64,000 nt of DNA from Microbacterium sp. NC79. GTDB lineage: Bacteria; Actinomycetota; Actinomycetes; Actinomycetales; Microbacteriaceae. The DNA lies in assembly GCF_019061125.1 (NCBI RefSeq), contig NZ_JAHQYI010000001.1, positions 62,001 to 126,000 of the forward strand. Reading direction: 5' to 3'. Below the pieces are notes generated by a model. The model made no database searches. It was not told where the DNA came from and was given only the letters and a program-made list of their open reading frames with translations. Shown here piece after piece: positions 1 through 7,808 of the stretch (positions are counted from its first letter, which is position 1; every line of letters starts with the position of its first letter). The translations under genes and the position numbers were made by a program.

Positions 1-1
1 G

Positions 2-178
2 GACGCTGGCGACATTGTCGACACGAATGGCGCGGGCGATGCCTTTATGGCTGGGTTCATGGTTGCGCATGTGGCGGGTGCCACGTTGGACGCGAGCCTG
101 CACGCGGGTGCGCAACAGGCATGCGTGGCCCTTCAGACGCGGCACCTCCATCCCGCGCTAAACGCGGCGCTCGGGTGA
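2..178 (+). CDS. PfkB-family carbohydrate kinase, C-terminal end (partial)
   Basis: The gene enters from the left edge and only its last 58 codons are visible. They contain DTNGAGDAF, which is the second PfkB signature (DTxGAGDxF). In this family it holds the catalytic Asp that activates the sugar hydroxyl and the Gly-rich anion hole. The protein should be a cytosolic ATP-dependent kinase of a sugar or nucleoside (ribokinase or fructokinase type). The substrate cannot be told because the N-terminal half is missing. It ends convergently with the next gene, 73 nt away. Confidence 0.8.
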   Translation, partial: DAGDIVDTNGAGDAFMAGFMVAHVAGATLDASLHAGAQQACVALQTRHLHPALNAALG

Positions 179-251
179 GCAGGCCAGCGCGTGAATCACG
201 TCGCGGCCTCGAGCGCGTTCGGGGCGTTCGCGCGCGACGGTTCGCTTGTGC

Positions 252-995
252 TCAGAACTGTCCCGACTTCAGCAGCGCGATGGTTCCGGAACCAATGGAT
301 GCGCGAGCGGCAGGATTATCGGCGTAGTAGGTGATCAGGTCGGTGAGGACCACCGGATCGCTCGCCAGATCTCGCGATGCCCACGAGAAGCTTCCGGTGT
401 TTGCCAGCACGGTGACGCGCTCGGTGGCGAAGGAGGCGCCGGCAATGCTCGCCCATGGCGCCGAACCACCTGTGCGCGGCAGCGCAAGCGCGACACTTTC
501 TCGGGTGAGGGTGAGTGACGCGCCCGTGGAACCACGCCATGCACGAATGCTCGGAATGATGATGGCGACGGCGATGACGAAGAAGATGGCGGATCCGAAG
601 CGTCCGATGCCCGAGAACACTGCCTCGTCGCTGTCGCCGTAGAGTTCGCCTCGCATGATCAGCCATAGCAAGCTTGCGAACATCACGACGCCGATGGGCG
701 CGAGTACACGCAACAGCGAGCGCGTTGCATCACCGGCGTCGAATGTCACGGCGTCGGCCGTCGCCCCCACCCGCACTCTGAGCGGATGTGTCGCGCGCAT
801 CTTGGCGCTAATGATGCCGATGCCCACGCCGATGGTCGCGATCACGCTGACCGCGAAGAGCGCGATCGCCACTGAGCCGACGGCGAACGCGACCGAACCC
901 AACCAGAGACCGACGATGATCACCAGCACGGTGGTCATGATGTAGAGGGGGGTGGTCGAACCTTTCGGCGGTTGCCATCCGCGCCGCCGCGGCAC
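252..995 (-). CDS. Polytopic membrane protein, candidate immunity protein for the WXG effector
   Basis: I recognise no named family. About four membrane helices fill the first two thirds (two near residues 18-65, one near 95-115, one near 135-160). They are followed by a soluble tail of about 90 residues that ends in LLKSGQF. I start it at the GTG at 995 because TGAGG lies 5 nt upstream. An ATG at 1034 would overlap the previous gene by 22 nt and has a weak ribosome site. It is the last gene of the leftward operon, directly behind a WXG protein with a hydrophobic hairpin. In type VII secretion loci with membrane-damaging effectors this place is often taken by a polytopic immunity protein; that role is inferred from position and topology only. 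Confidence 0.6.
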   Translation of the reverse strand: MPRRRGWQPPKGSTTPLYIMTTVLVIIVGLWLGSVAFAVGSVAIALFAVSVIATIGVGIGIISAKMRATHPLRVRVGATADAVTFDAGDATRSLLRVLAPIGVVMFASLLWLIMRGELYGDSDEAVFSGIGRFGSAIFFVIAVAIIIPSIRAWRGSTGASLTLTRESVALALPRTGGSAPWASIAGASFATERVTVLANTGSFSWASRDLASDPVVLTDLITYYADNPAARASIGSGTIALLKSGQF

Positions 996-1012
996 AGCGA
1001 CCTCAGTACTGA

Positions 1013-2227
1013 TCAGTTCCACAAACCATCCCATGCCTTGCCAATGTTGTGACCAACGTCACCGACGAACTCGGTGGTGTTGTCCCACGCGTCTTCGGCA
1101 AAGTCTGTCGTGGCATCCCATCCGTCTCTGAGGCCCGCATCGATCGCTTCACGAACGTCTTGCGGAACCCAGCTCTCGTATGCCCACACGGCACCGGCAC
1201 CGACCCCAATCGCGATCGCGGCACCAGCCGCAACCGGGACCCACAACGGTGCGGTCAGGCCGGCAGCCGCGATGCCGGCGCCGACGGCAATACCGCCGAC
1301 GACACCGCCTGCGGTACCGGCGATGACTTCGATACCGACGGAGCTTGGTGACCCATCGCCCTCCAGCGCCTTGATGAAATCGACACCGTCAAGAACCCAG
1401 CCGATGCCGGGAACCCACTTTGCAGTCTTGCCGAGGCGGCTGGCCATTTCCTCAACCTCGCTCGCCTGCCAACGCAGTCCGTGCGGGTTCGCCGCTTCCG
1501 CGGCAGCGCGCACTGCGGGGTTGCCAGAGCGCAGCTTGCGCACCCAATCGGCTGCTTCGGCGCGTAGGCGTTCGCCCTCCTTTGTCAGGAAGTTGGCGTT
1601 TTCTTTCCACAGGTCGCCCTGGTATCCGATGTATTCCTTCGGAATGTCGGCGCTCGCGTCTGTGAGCCCATCAAGAACCGTCTTCAGCGCGCTGTCGGTC
1701 GGAATCGTGCCAGCGAAAGTGTCGAGGTTATCGTGAACCCACATCTCAAGTTCGCCCCACCAAGAGCCGACGTCTTCGGCGATGCGGTTGTACGTCTTCA
1801 CGCGGTCTTGATAGCGCTGCCACGCATCCCAGTGCGGGTCATCGCGCTCGGTGACGACGTAGCTGGTTGGCGGGACGGGGGCGCTGATCGTGTTTCCTGA
1901 AACGGAGAGGCCGTCACTTGCTGCCCGATCGCGGTGGCCCGCGAAGTCGTTCTGCATGCGTTCCAGCTGTCCAGCGTACGCGCGCAGCTTTTCGGCACCA
2001 TCGCGAGCGAACCCACGCAGCTCATCGCTGGCTTCACTAATGTCGATAAGCAGTGAAACGTAGTGGTCTGCTGAGGCGCCGTACCAGTGGGAGCGTACCG
2101 ACACCGGAATCACAGAGCCGGCGTTCTCGGAATATTCCAACGCTGACCGTAGCGACGGATCAAGAAACTCTGCGGCAGCCTTAACGTCAGATGGCGTGCC
2201 AGGAACGAAGGTATCGATGACGCTCAT
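1013..2227 (-). CDS. WXG-domain protein with C-terminal glycine-rich hydrophobic hairpin, putative T7SS effector
   Basis: A protein of 404 residues. Residues 1-110 look like a helical type VII secretion (WXG100/LXG-type) targeting domain with a true W48-Y49-G50 turn. A helical middle region follows. Residues about 298-353 are a long Gly/Ala/Val-rich hydrophobic stretch of glycine-zipper type, followed by an acidic, Trp-containing tail (residues 354-404). I see no nuclease, ADP-ribosyltransferase or NADase signature, so if it is a toxin, membrane insertion is the likeliest mode of action. It overlaps the preceding small helical gene by 4 nt (translational coupling) and is followed at once by a polytopic membrane protein. 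No secretion ATPase (EccC/EssC) lies in the window, so the exporter would be elsewhere. A cell-envelope role without toxicity is possible. Confidence 0.6.
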   Translation of the reverse strand: MSVIDTFVPGTPSDVKAAAEFLDPSLRSALEYSENAGSVIPVSVRSHWYGASADHYVSLLIDISEASDELRGFARDGAEKLRAYAGQLERMQNDFAGHRDRAASDGLSVSGNTISAPVPPTSYVVTERDDPHWDAWQRYQDRVKTYNRIAEDVGSWWGELEMWVHDNLDTFAGTIPTDSALKTVLDGLTDASADIPKEYIGYQGDLWKENANFLTKEGERLRAEAADWVRKLRSGNPAVRAAAEAANPHGLRWQASEVEEMASRLGKTAKWVPGIGWVLDGVDFIKALEGDGSPSSVGIEVIAGTAGGVVGGIAVGAGIAAAGLTAPLWVPVAAGAAIAIGVGAGAVWAYESWVPQDVREAIDAGLRDGWDATTDFAEDAWDNTTEFVGDVGHNIGKAWDGLWN

Positions 2228-2523
2228 TGGTCGTCTTCCACTTCGTCTGCAAGGCTTTTGATGCTCGCGCTGATGGACTCTTCTGTCTTCGTGGCGTCAT
2301 TCGCGATGCTACGAGTGAGCGAGCCCAGTGTGCCGTGCACGCGGTAGACCGCATCGACATGGTCGATCAGCTTCGTCAGGATAATGCTGACCGAGTCGGA
2401 TCCCAGTCCCGCGTCTACGCTGCGGGGTGACTTGTTGAGCGCTTTTTCTGCTTCTGCTTTTACGAGGTCATGCGCTTCGGCATGTTTCTTCATGACCTCA
2501 GGGTCCATCGCGATCTCAGTCAT
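2224..2523 (-). CDS. Small helical WXG100-like protein
   Basis: A protein of 99 residues predicted to be two long helices, acidic at the C-terminus (EVEDDQ), without Cys or Trp. Size and helix-turn-helix pattern fit the ESX/WXG100 superfamily, but the WXG turn itself is absent (a Gly-rich GLGSD sits at the middle). It overlaps both neighbours by 4 nt, so it should be made together with the large WXG protein. The likely role is partner or chaperone of that protein during type VII secretion. The function is inferred from size and context. Confidence 0.6.
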   Translation of the reverse strand: MTEIAMDPEVMKKHAEAHDLVKAEAEKALNKSPRSVDAGLGSDSVSIILTKLIDHVDAVYRVHGTLGSLTRSIANDATKTEESISASIKSLADEVEDDQ

Positions 2524-2804
2524 GCGATTGCCCCGTCCGCGCGATACATCTCGGGAATCTCGAGGTCGAAGATGACAACGTCGAAGGGCTGCTCCTTCTT
2601 GAGTCCTTCGAGCTCTTCAGTGCGCACCACAATCCACGCCTGGTTTGGCCCAGCCAAATCCAGGAGGCGATCGAGCGACGTGTAGGTCAGCAGTGCTGTG
2701 CGGCCATCGCGAAGTTCGCGAATCTCGGCAGCCATTTCAGTACCCTCGTTGCGCGTGCGAATCGCGACATAAACGACGGGTGGTACAACGGTTGGATTGG
2801 TCAT
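2520..2804 (-). CDS. SAV_915-like family protein
   Basis: A protein of 94 residues. The central block EIRELRDGRTALLTYTSL resembles the SAV_915/SseB-like proteins of actinobacteria, small soluble proteins often encoded near ESX or WXG genes. Their biochemical role is not established. I place the start at the ATG at 2804 because AAGGGGA lies 6 nt before it; an in-frame TTG at 2822 has no such site. It is the first gene of the leftward four-gene operon and diverges from the zinc operon across 129 nt. Confidence 0.6.
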   Translation of the reverse strand: MTNPTVVPPVVYVAIRTRNEGTEMAAEIRELRDGRTALLTYTSLDRLLDLAGPNQAWIVVRTEELEGLKKEQPFDVVIFDLEIPEMYRADGAIA

Positions 2805-2896
2805 GTTTTGTCCCCTTAACAACGTGAGCCAGGTTTACTGTAAGCGCCAGACATCGCGTCGCGCTGAGAATTCACGGTCGGTGGCGCCTTTGCCAA

Positions 2897-2916
2897 GTTG
2901 ATAACGATTCTCATTA
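2897..2916 (+). promoter_or_regulatory. Zur-type operator of the zinc operon
   Basis: TGATAACGATTCTCA (2899-2913) fits the palindrome TGAnAAnnnTTnTCA and closely resembles actinobacterial Zur boxes. It lies just upstream of a -10-like TAAGCT (2921-2926), in the -35 region of the zinc transporter gene, so bound Zur would block RNA polymerase. The zur gene itself is the fourth gene of this operon. Confidence 0.75.
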
Positions 2917-2933
2917 GCGTTAAGCTCGAACTC

Positions 2934-3941
2934 ATGCACCGCTCCCTCGCGCTCTCTTTGCTCGCTGTCACTGCGATCACCCTTGCCGGGTGCTCCTCGA
3001 CTCCTGCAGCGGAGGATGGCCGACTTCAGGTGGTCGCCACGACGAGCGTGTACGGAAGCATCGTTGAAGAAATTGGGGGCGAACATGTTGTTGTCACCTC
3101 CTTGATTTCGTCAGCTGCCCAAGACCCACACGAGTATGAGCCTTCATCGAAGGACAAGCTGATCGTCAACCGCGCAGATCTGGTGGTCAGTAACGGTGGC
3201 GGCTATGACGCTTTTGTTGGTGGTCTCATTACGAAGGCAGAGCTGCCCGTTATCGAGGCAGTATCGTTCGCGCCGGATTACCCTGGGCAGAGCGCTCACG
3301 ATGACCACGCGCATGACGACGAGCACGCGCATGACGATCATCAGCATGATGAGGCTGCCGCCCACGATGACTCCACGGCCGACGAACACGAAGGCCATGA
3401 CCACATCGCGGGGTTCAACGAGCACGTTTGGTATGACCCCGCCGTCGTCGCAGGGCTCGCCGCCGAGGTGGCCGAACGTCTCAGTGCGCTCGACCCCGAC
3501 AACGCTGCCGACTATGAGCAGAATGCTCTTGCGCTTGGCGCCGACCTTGACGGTCTGTCCGAGGAAATTAAGGCGCTCGCGGCGGCCCAGGACCACACGC
3601 ACATTCTGGTGACCGAGCCCGTCGCATTGCGACTCACTGACCTGCTGGGAATGCACAATGTCACCCCAGCCGCCTTCCTTGAAGCAGTAGAAGAAGGCCA
3701 GGACGTCGCCCCCGCTACGCTCCTGCACACACTGCAGGTGCTGGAAGATGACGACATTGCACTGGTTGTTGCGAATGCTCAGACCGGCGGCAATGAGACC
3801 GAACGCATCATCGACGACGCCGAGAAGGCGGGTATCGCGGTGCTGGAATTCTCAGAAGTGCTCCCAGACGGCCACACCTATGTCACCTGGATGAGCGAAA
3901 ACATCGCCGCCCTCGCCCGAGCCTTGGAGCCCGTCTCGTGA
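2934..3941 (+). CDS. Zinc ABC transporter substrate-binding lipoprotein (ZnuA/AztC type)
   Basis: A protein of 335 residues. The N-terminus is a lipoprotein signal with lipobox LAGC (Cys20), so the protein is tethered outside the membrane. The body is an SBP_bac_9 (ZnuA/PsaA) fold. Between residues about 120 and 159 it has a loop with about a dozen His among Asp/Glu residues, the mark of zinc-specific members. It captures Zn2+ for the ATPase and permease encoded just downstream (4-nt overlap). The start is the ATG at 2934: TAAGCT ends 7 nt before it, and a TTG at 2898 would lie inside the Zur operator. Repression by Zur when zinc is plentiful is expected. Confidence 0.9.
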   Translation: MHRSLALSLLAVTAITLAGCSSTPAAEDGRLQVVATTSVYGSIVEEIGGEHVVVTSLISSAAQDPHEYEPSSKDKLIVNRADLVVSNGGGYDAFVGGLITKAELPVIEAVSFAPDYPGQSAHDDHAHDDEHAHDDHQHDEAAAHDDSTADEHEGHDHIAGFNEHVWYDPAVVAGLAAEVAERLSALDPDNAADYEQNALALGADLDGLSEEIKALAAAQDHTHILVTEPVALRLTDLLGMHNVTPAAFLEAVEEGQDVAPATLLHTLQVLEDDDIALVVANAQTGGNETERIIDDAEKAGIAVLEFSEVLPDGHTYVTWMSENIAALARALEPVS

Positions 3942-4756
3942 ATAACCCGCTGGACATTCGCGGCGGCGCGCTTCGTCGCGATGGCCGCACGCTGTGGGCT
4001 GACCTCGATCTGACCGTGCATCCTGGCGAGCTCATCGCTGTTCTCGGTCCGAGCGGCTCAGGCAAGACGAGTCTGGTGCGCGCGATTTTAGGACTCGACA
4101 AGCTGAGCGGCGGAACCATTACCGTGCTGGGCGCGCCGGTGGTACGCAAAGGCAATCGCCGCGTTGGATACATTCCGCAGCAGCGCCCGCTCCCACCCGA
4201 CACATCGCTGCGCGGGCGAGACCTCATCACGCTTGGCGTGACCGGACATCGCTTTGGCTTACCGATTCGACGGAAAGCCGACGCCGAGCGTGTTGAGCGC
4301 CTCATTGACGCGGTCGATGCACGAGCATTTGCTGATCGCCCGGTTGGGCAACTCTCCGGCGGCGAGCAACAGCGCCTGCGCGCAGGTCAGGCACTCGCCG
4401 ATGAACCCGGCCTCCTCCTGTGTGACGAACCACTCACGAGCCTTGACCTTGCCAATCAGCAGGGTCTTGTCGCGCTGGTCGATGACTATCGAAAGCGTAC
4501 GCAGGCGGGAGTGCTGTTGGTGACGCACGATATCAACCCGGTGCTCGACTCTGTCGATCGCATCCTCTACCTCGCCGGCGGCAAGTTCACGCTCGGTACC
4601 CCCGCCGAAGTGCTTAATAGCGCTGTGCTCAGCGATCTCTACGGCGCACCCGTCGAGGTGCTGCGTGCTGGCGGCAGACTCGTTGTCGTGGGGGCCCCAG
4701 ACGCGGGTGAAGCCCACTGCCATGCCGAAGCCGATGCACACGGAGAAGACCTGTGA
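3938..4756 (+). CDS. Zinc ABC transporter ATP-binding protein
   Basis: A protein of 272 residues with Walker A GPSGSGKT (37-44), signature LSGGEQQRLR and Walker B LLLCDEPLTSLD. It powers zinc import together with the preceding lipoprotein and the following permease. The C-terminus has a short His-rich tail (AHCHAEADAH) that may bind metal. It starts with GTG overlapping the stop of the lipoprotein gene by 4 nt, and its own stop overlaps the permease start by 4 nt. All three subunits should therefore be coupled in translation. Confidence 0.9.
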   Translation: MNNPLDIRGGALRRDGRTLWADLDLTVHPGELIAVLGPSGSGKTSLVRAILGLDKLSGGTITVLGAPVVRKGNRRVGYIPQQRPLPPDTSLRGRDLITLGVTGHRFGLPIRRKADAERVERLIDAVDARAFADRPVGQLSGGEQQRLRAGQALADEPGLLLCDEPLTSLDLANQQGLVALVDDYRKRTQAGVLLVTHDINPVLDSVDRILYLAGGKFTLGTPAEVLNSAVLSDLYGAPVEVLRAGGRLVVVGAPDAGEAHCHAEADAHGEDL

Positions 4757-5613
4757 ACTGGAATGACATTGCCGAGCTGATGTTCGGTGGGGTGCCGTTC
4801 TACGGCGAAATCCTCGGCCTGGTCTGGATGTCGCTCGTCGCAGGCGCCGTCCTCGGACTCGTTGGCGGGCTCATTGGCACCTTCGTGATGCAACGCGACA
4901 TGGCGTTCGCTGTGCACGGTATCAGTGAACTGTCTTTTGCGGGCGCAGCAGCCGCACTCCTCATCGGCGCAGATGTCGTGACCGGCTCGGTTGTTGGTTC
5001 CGTCATCGCCGCCGCAATAATCGGGCTCATGGGGGCTAAGGCGCGAGAGCGAAACTCCGTGATCGGTGTGCTGATGCCCTTCGGGCTCGGTCTTGGTGTG
5101 CTGTTCTTGAGCCTCTATGACGGCCGCAGCGCGAACCGGTTCAGCCTCCTGACCGGTCAGATCGTGTCGGTGCAGAGCCCGCAGCTCGCGTCGCTTCTCA
5201 TCATTTCGAGCGTCGTGCTCATCGGTCTTCTGCTGATGTGGCGTCCGCTGCGCTTTGACTCACTCGATCCCCAGTCGGCGGCCGCACGCGGGGTTCCGAC
5301 CACCGTCGTGTCGCTGGCATTCATGGTGCTGCTTGGACTCATCGTTGCCGTTGCCGTGCACATTGTCGGCGCGCTCCTGGTGATGGCACTCATCGTGACG
5401 CCGGCAGCGGCCGCGATGCGCGTGGCCACCGGGCCGATCGCTGTGCCGCTGTTGGCGGCATCGTTCGGCGTCGTTTCCGCCGTCGGTGGCATCCTGCTTG
5501 CCGTCATGGGAACCCTTCCGGTGAGCCCGTACATCACCACGGTCAGCTTCCTCATCTACATCGCCTGCCGCGTGGTGGGCGCTCGTCGAGATCGCGTCAC
5601 ACCTGTGGCGTAG
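4753..5613 (+). CDS. Zinc ABC transporter permease (ZnuB-like)
   Basis: A polytopic protein of 286 residues (about 8 helices) of the ABC-3 metal permease family. The features seen are the conserved start region, the GISELSFAGAA segment and a late Gly/Ala-rich helix pair. It forms the membrane channel for Zn2+ import with the two preceding genes. It begins with GTG inside the ATPase stop. The end lies 29 nt before zur, which has its own -10 box. Zinc, not manganese, is inferred from the His-rich binding protein and the linked zur. Confidence 0.9.
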   Translation: MNWNDIAELMFGGVPFYGEILGLVWMSLVAGAVLGLVGGLIGTFVMQRDMAFAVHGISELSFAGAAAALLIGADVVTGSVVGSVIAAAIIGLMGAKARERNSVIGVLMPFGLGLGVLFLSLYDGRSANRFSLLTGQIVSVQSPQLASLLIISSVVLIGLLLMWRPLRFDSLDPQSAAARGVPTTVVSLAFMVLLGLIVAVAVHIVGALLVMALIVTPAAAAMRVATGPIAVPLLAASFGVVSAVGGILLAVMGTLPVSPYITTVSFLIYIACRVVGARRDRVTPVA

Positions 5614-5630
5614 CACTCAGGAATCCTCAG

Positions 5631-5636
5631 TAGGCT
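5631..5636 (+). promoter_or_regulatory. Leaderless -10 box of zur (TAGGCT)
   Basis: TAGGCT ends exactly 6 nt before the ATG of zur. This predicts a leaderless zur transcript in addition to readthrough from the zinc transporter promoter. I see no Zur-like palindrome at this internal promoter. Confidence 0.6.
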
Positions 5637-5642
5637 CGGATC

Positions 5643-6044
5643 ATGGCTCAACGGAACACGTGGCAGCGCGAACGAGTGCGCGAAGCACTCGCCGACGCGG
5701 GCGGTTTTGTGAGCGCGCAGGCGCTCTATGCGGCGCTTCGTGAGGACAACACCGGAATTGGTCTTGCCACCGTTTATCGTGCGTTGGCGTCGCTAGCCTC
5801 CAACGGCGATGCCGACTCCCTGCAGAGCCCAGAGGGTGAGTCGTTGTACCGCGCGTGTTCGTCCGCAGGGCACCATCACCACCTGATTTGCCGCCGCTGC
5901 GGGCTCACCGTGGAAATCGCCGCGACCGACGTCGAGCAGTGGGCGCGATCGATGGCCGCAGCGCACGGCTTCACCGAGGCGGAACACGTTGTGGACATCT
6001 TCGGACTGTGTGCGTCGTGCGGGGCTCCTCGAGAAGGCTCATGA
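5643..6044 (+). CDS. zur: Zinc uptake regulator, Fur family
   Basis: A protein of 133 residues with the Fur layout: an N-terminal winged helix (QRERVREALADAGGFVSAQ), a GLATVYRAL recognition helix region, a HHHHLICRRCG metal segment, and two CxxC pairs (CRRCG and CASCG) for structural zinc. The position inside a zinc importer operon behind a Zur-type operator supports Zur over Fur or PerR. It should repress the operon when zinc is loaded. The stop overlaps the start of the next permease gene (ATGA). Confidence 0.88.
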   Translation: MAQRNTWQRERVREALADAGGFVSAQALYAALREDNTGIGLATVYRALASLASNGDADSLQSPEGESLYRACSSAGHHHHLICRRCGLTVEIAATDVEQWARSMAAAHGFTEAEHVVDIFGLCASCGAPREGS

Positions 6045-7045
6045 CGACAACGCGTTCACGGAGCGCGTCGCGGACGGCAACGCTGATTGGTGTCGGGCTC
6101 GCCGTGGTGGCCGCGCTGATTGCGATCGATGTGTGGGCGCCGACGTTATTCAGCATCGACCTCCCTGATCGCGCACAGGACGGTTTGACGCTCGCATTGA
6201 GCGTTCTCATCGAGGCGCTACCGTGGGTGATTCTCGGCGTCACGCTGTCGATCGTCGTGCAAGTGTGGCTACCGTCTGGCATGCTCGAGCGGCTTATGCC
6301 AAAACGGGCATGGACTCGTCGGATGGCGCTCTCCCTTCTGGGAGTCATCGTTCCGGTCTGTGAATGCGGCAACGTGCCGTTCGCTCGCGGACTCATGATG
6401 CGCGGGTTTAGTCCGGCAGACACGCTGACATTCTTGATCGCTGCGCCGATCGTCAACCCCATCGTGATCATCACGACCCACGCCGCATTCGGGTGGGACG
6501 GCGGCATCCTTATTGCGCGCCTGCTCGGTGGTTTCGTCGTGGCTAACCTCATCGGATGGGTTTTCTCCCGTCACCCGAACCCTGACGCCCTGCTTACCGA
6601 GAAGTTCCTCGCGACGTGCGATGCCGCACACCATGCGCACGCGGCGAAGACGGAACGCACGCTCACGCAGTTCATCATCGAGTTGCGTGCGGTGATGCCT
6701 GCGCTCGTCGTCGGTTCCGCGCTCGCCGGTGCCGTTCAAGTGCTTATTCCTCGAGAGGCATTAATAGCGATCGGCTCGAATCCGGTGTTGTCGATCGTCA
6801 CAATGATGGCGCTCGCAATGATCGTCGCGATCTGTTCAAACGTCGACGCGTTCTTCGCGCTCTCATTTGCCAGCACGTTCTCGTCTGGCTCGATCGTTGC
6901 GTTCCTCGTGGTTGGGCCGATTGTTGACGTCAAGATGCTCGCCCTCATGCGCACGACCTTCACGACACGCACTCTCGCGATTATCGTCGCGATCGTGCTG
7001 CTCTTCGCCTTCGTGCTGGGAATCGGGGTGAACCTCTTTGTCTAG
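6041..7045 (+). CDS. UPF0718 (YraQ/ArsP-like) permease
   Basis: A membrane protein of 334 residues with two repeats of about four helices. The first repeat ends in VPVCECGNVPFARGL, the CxC-containing block of this family (pfam03773). The second has a related AICSNVDAFFA block. A short His-containing cytoplasmic link (AHHAHAAK) joins the two halves. I start it at the ATG at 6041, overlapping the zur stop by 4 nt. Together with the following TIGR03943 protein it forms a two-gene unit seen next to zinc genes in many Gram-positive bacteria. A metal-related transport role is likely, but substrate and direction are unknown. Confidence 0.8.
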   Translation: MTTTRSRSASRTATLIGVGLAVVAALIAIDVWAPTLFSIDLPDRAQDGLTLALSVLIEALPWVILGVTLSIVVQVWLPSGMLERLMPKRAWTRRMALSLLGVIVPVCECGNVPFARGLMMRGFSPADTLTFLIAAPIVNPIVIITTHAAFGWDGGILIARLLGGFVVANLIGWVFSRHPNPDALLTEKFLATCDAAHHAHAAKTERTLTQFIIELRAVMPALVVGSALAGAVQVLIPREALIAIGSNPVLSIVTMMALAMIVAICSNVDAFFALSFASTFSSGSIVAFLVVGPIVDVKMLALMRTTFTTRTLAIIVAIVLLFAFVLGIGVNLFV

Positions 7046-7052
7046 CGATCGC

Positions 7053-7808
7053 ATGTCGACCGTGGCCTCTCTCGGAACACGCCTGCTCGGTGTGGGGATC
7101 ACTGCGGCCATCGCTGTTGCGACGATCGTTCTCGCAGCGACAGGAAATCTGGCGCTTTACATCAACCCAGATGGCGCCTGGTTTGCCGTGGGAATGGCGG
7201 CCATCGCGTTGATCGGATGTGTCGCGTCATTCGGAATTGGCTTAGGCCGTGAGGCAGAGCATGATCACGATCACGGCGACGCTGCTGCCCGACCAGGGCG
7301 ACGCCTGATCGGGGCGGTCGTGGGCGCCATTGGCGGAACGATTGCGCTGACCGTTGTTGCCGCTGCGCTGCTATTACCGCCCGCGTCGCTGTCAGCCCAG
7401 ACCGCAATGGATCGTGACCTGGGAGTGACGCCTCTGTTTGGTGGTGAAGACGTCATCGCCCTCGCAACGACTGGTGACACCGCTACATTTGGCGTCGGCG
7501 ACTGGGCAAGCGTTTTCGCCACCGCACCGGACTCGAGACTTTACGAGGGGACGACGGTGACGTTGTCGGGGTTTGTGACGCCGTCCAAGGCTGACGGAAC
7601 GACACAGTTGACCCGCCTCGTCGTCACCCACTGCGTGATTGACGCCCAGCCAGCCAGCATTCCGCTCGTGGAAGTGGCAGATAACGCCGCAACCGGCGAA
7701 TGGGTCAGTATCGAAGGCGTTGTTGAAGCAAACGCGAGGGGCAACCTGGTGGTGCGCACCATCAGCGTCACCCCGATTGATGAACCGGTGGATCCGTATG
7801 AGTACTGA
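7053..7808 (+). CDS. TIGR03943 family protein, partner of the UPF0718 permease
   Basis: A protein of 251 residues: two N-terminal membrane helices, a short His/Asp segment (HDHDHGD), a third helix, then an extracytoplasmic domain. That domain carries RLVVTHCVIDAQPASIP, the conserved Cys-containing core of TIGR03943. Homologues are always found beside the permease just upstream. The ATG at 7053 follows the permease stop by 7 nt. A TTG at 7038 with GGGGTG upstream is an alternative that adds five residues. The role is presumed to be a subunit of a metal permease complex. Confidence 0.75.
   Translation: MSTVASLGTRLLGVGITAAIAVATIVLAATGNLALYINPDGAWFAVGMAAIALIGCVASFGIGLGREAEHDHDHGDAAARPGRRLIGAVVGAIGGTIALTVVAAALLLPPASLSAQTAMDRDLGVTPLFGGEDVIALATTGDTATFGVGDWASVFATAPDSRLYEGTTVTLSGFVTPSKADGTTQLTRLVVTHCVIDAQPASIPLVEVADNAATGEWVSIEGVVEANARGNLVVRTISVTPIDEPVDPYEY

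Noticed and set aside
3144..3728. Minus-strand open frame through the His-rich zinc-binding protein gene
   Set aside because: Val/Met-rich shadow of the His/Asp codons; no ribosome site or known domain.
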